DNA from: Phycisphaerae bacterium
GTDB taxonomy: Bacteria > Planctomycetota > Phycisphaerae > UBA1845 > UTPLA1
Direction of reading: 5' to 3'
Length of the DNA stretch: 64,000 nucleotides
NCBI GenBank assembly: GCA_019636475.1
Contig: JAHBXN010000003.1
Span: forward strand, 1-64,000
Shown here: positions 61,479-64,000 of the stretch, piece by piece
Position numbering within the stretch: the stretch's first letter is position 1
Layout: the number at the start of each line of letters is the position of its first letter
Notes under the pieces: generated by a model
Told to the model about the DNA's origin: nothing
Seen by the model: the letters and a program-made list of their open reading frames with translations, nothing else
Databases searched by the model: none
Translations under genes and position numbers: made by a program

Positions 61479-62882
61479 TCAACCATTCGACATTGCTGGC
61501 GACGAATGCATTTCCGTTGACGTCGGTATCAGACACGCGCGTCGCCTGCCGGCTGCTTGCGCCGACTTCTCCACCACCGCACGAAGCAGCACTCCCCAGA
61601 TGCACAGATAGGGAACCGCGCTCTGGCCAGGGTAGAAGCTAGAACCGGCCACGCCGGCCGACAGTTCGGTGACGACACCGATCAGTCCGATCGCGCCGAC
61701 GGCAGTCATGAGCGGATCGTAACGTTGTCGCATCAGTGCGAGGCCCGACCGCGCAAGGCCGGCCATGCTGATCAGGCAGATTGCCAGGCCGATCACGCCG
61801 GCATCGATCAGCATTTCGAGATACGAGTTGTGCGGATGGGTCGGAACGCCGCCGGCGACGTCGTAAATCGCGTCGTACATGCCGGTGCGCAGGATCGTGA
61901 ATCGGCCCCGTCCGAAGATCGGCGAGTCGACGAATTGATTCAACGCGGCCGGCCAAAGATAGGTGGTTCGGCCGGCGGAAATAGCGTCCCAGTCGCTATC
62001 GGCAATGCCGTCTGAGGCGACGCCCGTCATGACGCGATCGACGACATTGGGTGCAAAGACCACGACACTCAGTAGTACGATCGGCAGGGCTAGAAGAATT
62101 CGCCGCCACTTCAGCACACCCAAAACGAGTCCAGTGGCGCAGAATGCGAGAAATCCCGCGCGGGATTTGAGCACCGCAAAACAGGGCACTACCGCTGCGT
62201 TGGCAAGTAGCCAGCCGAATTTCAGCCAGTGCCTCTGTATGAGCAGTACCGCGATCAGGCCGGCCCAGAGTGTGAAGGCGAGGACTTCCCCCATGTCGTT
62301 GGCATAAAGCCCCACGAGCTTGTCGGTCGCTCGCCGGGCCGCCGAATAGTCCATCGTGAACACGCCTGTCTTGAGCGACTTGTACATGAGGGCGGCGTAG
62401 GCTGCTCCGCTGCCGACGGCGGTGAAAACGGCCTGCTTTACGCGCAGTCGCGTTGTCGCGCCGTCGTAGAACATGATGCCGACCATGAGGTACTTCATCG
62501 GGTTGATGATTGTCTCCACGAATACGTCGCGAGCCGACGCGATCGCCCGACCGTCCGCGTGCATGGAATCGGAATCCATGACGGCCGTCAGGCCCGTCAA
62601 CGTCAGCACCGAGGCGTAGGAGAGGACGATGAGTGCGACGCGCGGCGGCGTTTGGGCGCGTGGCGGATCATTGTGGCGTGTCAGTATCCACATTGAGAAA
62701 ATCGCGAGAAAGGAGGCGTTCCACGGATTGAGTCCCTGGATTCCGGCGATTTCGCGGGGCATGTTGGGGTGCTGAGTGAGTACCGTGAGGAACACGAGGC
62801 CACAAAGCGCAAGGAACCATCTGCGAACCGCGACCACGGCCAACCCGCACACAAACAGGTAGAGTAGAGTCAGCCGCAGCAT
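61479..62882 (-). CDS. O-antigen ligase/Wzy-type polymerase
   Basis: 467 residues with about 12 membrane helices. The large extracytoplasmic loop before the last helices contains THPHNSYLEMLIDAGVIGL, the signature of O-antigen ligase/polymerase proteins. It either joins glycan chains to an anchor or polymerises glycan units. It lies 6 bases after the methyltransferase gene, and its stop falls 16 bases before the preferred start of the sulfotransferase gene. Confidence 0.88.
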   Translation of the reverse strand: MLRLTLLYLFVCGLAVVAVRRWFLALCGLVFLTVLTQHPNMPREIAGIQGLNPWNASFLAIFSMWILTRHNDPPRAQTPPRVALIVLSYASVLTLTGLTAVMDSDSMHADGRAIASARDVFVETIINPMKYLMVGIMFYDGATTRLRVKQAVFTAVGSGAAYAALMYKSLKTGVFTMDYSAARRATDKLVGLYANDMGEVLAFTLWAGLIAVLLIQRHWLKFGWLLANAAVVPCFAVLKSRAGFLAFCATGLVLGVLKWRRILLALPIVLLSVVVFAPNVVDRVMTGVASDGIADSDWDAISAGRTTYLWPAALNQFVDSPIFGRGRFTILRTGMYDAIYDVAGGVPTHPHNSYLEMLIDAGVIGLAICLISMAGLARSGLALMRQRYDPLMTAVGAIGLIGVVTELSAGVAGSSFYPGQSAVPYLCIWGVLLRAVVEKSAQAAGRRRACLIPTSTEMHSSPAMSNG

Positions 62883-62888
62883 GACGAA

Positions 62889-63761
62889 TCAACGCCTCCC
62901 CAATTGCCGACCGCAAGTTTTTTTTGCGCGCACGACGATCGTTCCAGCCAACCAGGGTGACAAGGTTCGATTGTTTCTGAGGACGTGCGATGCAAATCTT
63001 GACGCGCGAAGCATCGGTCGAAAGCGCCCGAGCCGACCCCACGGACCGACTGTATGGAGCAGCATGGCGTCGATCTCGAATCCGTTGGAAGTCATTAACT
63101 GCCTTACCTCCGTTTTCGAGAACCGGCGGTGCGGATATCGCGACGATCGTAACGCGTTGACCGCGGGATTGTTCGAAGATGCCCGCAAGCGATGGACCCA
63201 GGTATCCAGCATGCGCTCCAGTGACAGCAGCTTTCGAAAGATGCTTCCGCGATTCGGAAATGAGACAATGAACGCGCCGCCCGGCCGCAGCACCCGGAAG
63301 ACGGCAGCCAGTGCGGCCGTGGGATCGGGCAGATACTCAAGCATGCCGAGTGATGTCACAACGTCGGCACATTCGTCTGTGAACGGCAACGCTGCGGCAT
63401 CGGCCGCCAGGAACCGGTCTGATGGATGCGTACGTCGGGCGACGGCGACCATTTCCGGGACAAAATCGACACCGGTCACACGCATCAAGTCACGCGGCAG
63501 GCCATCGAGCACGTCGCCTGTGCCGCAGCCGACGTCGAGAACTCGGAGTGATTGTTCGGCTGCGTTCAAGAGCGGCCAGAGCAGCCGATGAACGCATTCT
63601 CGCCGCATTGCCAAGTCGAGATCAGCCATGCTCCTGGGTGTTCCGCTGTAGCGCGTGCTCCATTGTGCGCTTTGAATCGAGAAATGACGGCGCACGGCAC
63701 ACGTGTCATCTGTGCCGCGCGGAGTTGCCTGATCGCCGGTGCGCATGTCCTGCTTGTTCAT
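62889..63761 (-). CDS. Class I SAM-dependent methyltransferase
   Basis: 290 residues. Motif I is VLDVGCGTGDVL; motif II is in the VTGVDFVPEM region, and FPNRGSIFRKL follows. These are seven-strand SAM-dependent methyltransferases of broad range, here probably acting on a sugar or lipid carrier of the glycan. The start overlaps the stop of the upstream gene by 4 bases. It lies in the surface glycan operon. Confidence 0.88.
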   Translation of the reverse strand: MNKQDMRTGDQATPRGTDDTCAVRRHFSIQSAQWSTRYSGTPRSMADLDLAMRRECVHRLLWPLLNAAEQSLRVLDVGCGTGDVLDGLPRDLMRVTGVDFVPEMVAVARRTHPSDRFLAADAAALPFTDECADVVTSLGMLEYLPDPTAALAAVFRVLRPGGAFIVSFPNRGSIFRKLLSLERMLDTWVHRLRASSNNPAVNALRSSRYPHRRFSKTEVRQLMTSNGFEIDAMLLHTVGPWGRLGRFRPMLRASRFASHVLRNNRTLSPWLAGTIVVRAKKTCGRQLGRR

Positions 63762-64000
63762 CGCGCGTACTCCGGTCGAGACGGTCCAACAGGAGCGGCG
63801 AGCCGCGGTCTGGTGAATACTGCAAGGATCAGGTGCCGAAGACCTTCAATCGGCCGAATGGTGCGCTCAAGCAGAACGCCAAGTCGATAGGCGACAGTGG
63901 AAAACATGAGATAGTGGGGGTGGTGGGTAATGTACTTGATCTCATCAACCTCCAATCCTGCATCGAGCGCGAGTTCCGCCAGCACGCCTGCGGAATTCGC
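63758..64000 (-). CDS. C-terminal part of a probable methyltransferase, cut by the window edge
   Basis: Only the last 80 residues are inside the window; the frame remains open at the right edge. AGLEVDEIKYITHHPHYLMF resembles the last strand region of class I methyltransferases ((A)GF-xV). Its stop overlaps the next gene's ATG. Identity is tentative without the SAM-binding half. Confidence 0.6.
   Translation of the reverse strand, partial: ANSAGVLAELALDAGLEVDEIKYITHHPHYLMFSTVAYRLGVLLERTIRPIEGLRHLILAVFTRPRLAAPVGPSRPEYAR

Overview
The window looks like chromosomal DNA from a GC-rich, environmental Gram-negative-type bacterium, most probably a planctomycete (Phycisphaerae-like). This is inference, not proof. 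It rests on secreted proteins built from aspartate-rich thrombospondin type 3-like modules, a dockerin-bearing carboxypeptidase, several GspG/H/J-like prepilins beside a PilMNO platform, large multi-PAS kinases, and an F-ATPase operon whose b subunit carries a signal-like leader. I see no tRNA, rRNA, insertion sequence, integrase or CRISPR array.

Layout. 1-5.1 kb: a secreted repeat protein, a solitary DUF4268/PD-(D/E)XK-type protein and malate dehydrogenase. 5.5-13.1 kb: two divergent sensory units, a REC-PAS-kinase-REC hybrid facing a membrane kinase with about seven PAS domains plus a GAF domain and a partner made only of two receiver domains; no DNA-binding output is visible. 13.1-17.2 kb: an overlapping trio (flavin halogenase-like oxidoreductase, DUF3311 protein, sodium:solute symporter) and a divergent metallo-beta-lactamase-fold hydrolase. 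17.5-23.2 kb: M14 carboxypeptidase with dockerin, an atypical CTP synthase, and a phosphodiesterase-fold lipoprotein. 23.3-31.3 kb: a complete-looking F-ATPase operon with a strong promoter and a strong terminator, but no epsilon gene. 31.5-35.5 kb: acyl-CoA dehydrogenase-like protein, LPG-synthase-type membrane protein and a GT-C-like membrane protein. 36.0-43.4 kb: a type IV pilus/pseudopilus locus (major pilin, minor prepilins, PilM, PilN, PilO, PilP/GspC-like). 43.5-46.1 kb: a DMT-family transporter and a secreted P-domain protein with an Asn-rich linker. 46.2-52.3 kb: a redox operon (NifJ, dihydroorotate dehydrogenase-like, cytidylate kinase-like, DUF4405-type membrane protein). 52.6-55.3 kb: two membrane proteins. 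55.4-64 kb: a cell-surface glycan operon (two methyltransferases, Wzy/O-antigen ligase, sulfotransferase, Wzx flippase, glycosyltransferase, beta-helix lipoprotein).

How the parts fit. Pyruvate:ferredoxin oxidoreductase, malate dehydrogenase and the F-ATPase are core energy metabolism. The pilus locus, the two CGxG-tailed secreted proteins, the dockerin peptidase and the sulfated-glycan operon all concern the cell surface. The most unusual signals are the shared Cys-Gly-x-Gly C-terminal tail of two secreted proteins, the altered F-ATPase (His-rich loop in subunit a, insertion in alpha, no epsilon gene), the all-Ala(-1) prepilin set with a repeat-rich PilX-like subunit, and recurrent -10 boxes placed only 8-13 bases before start codons, suggesting leaderless transcripts.
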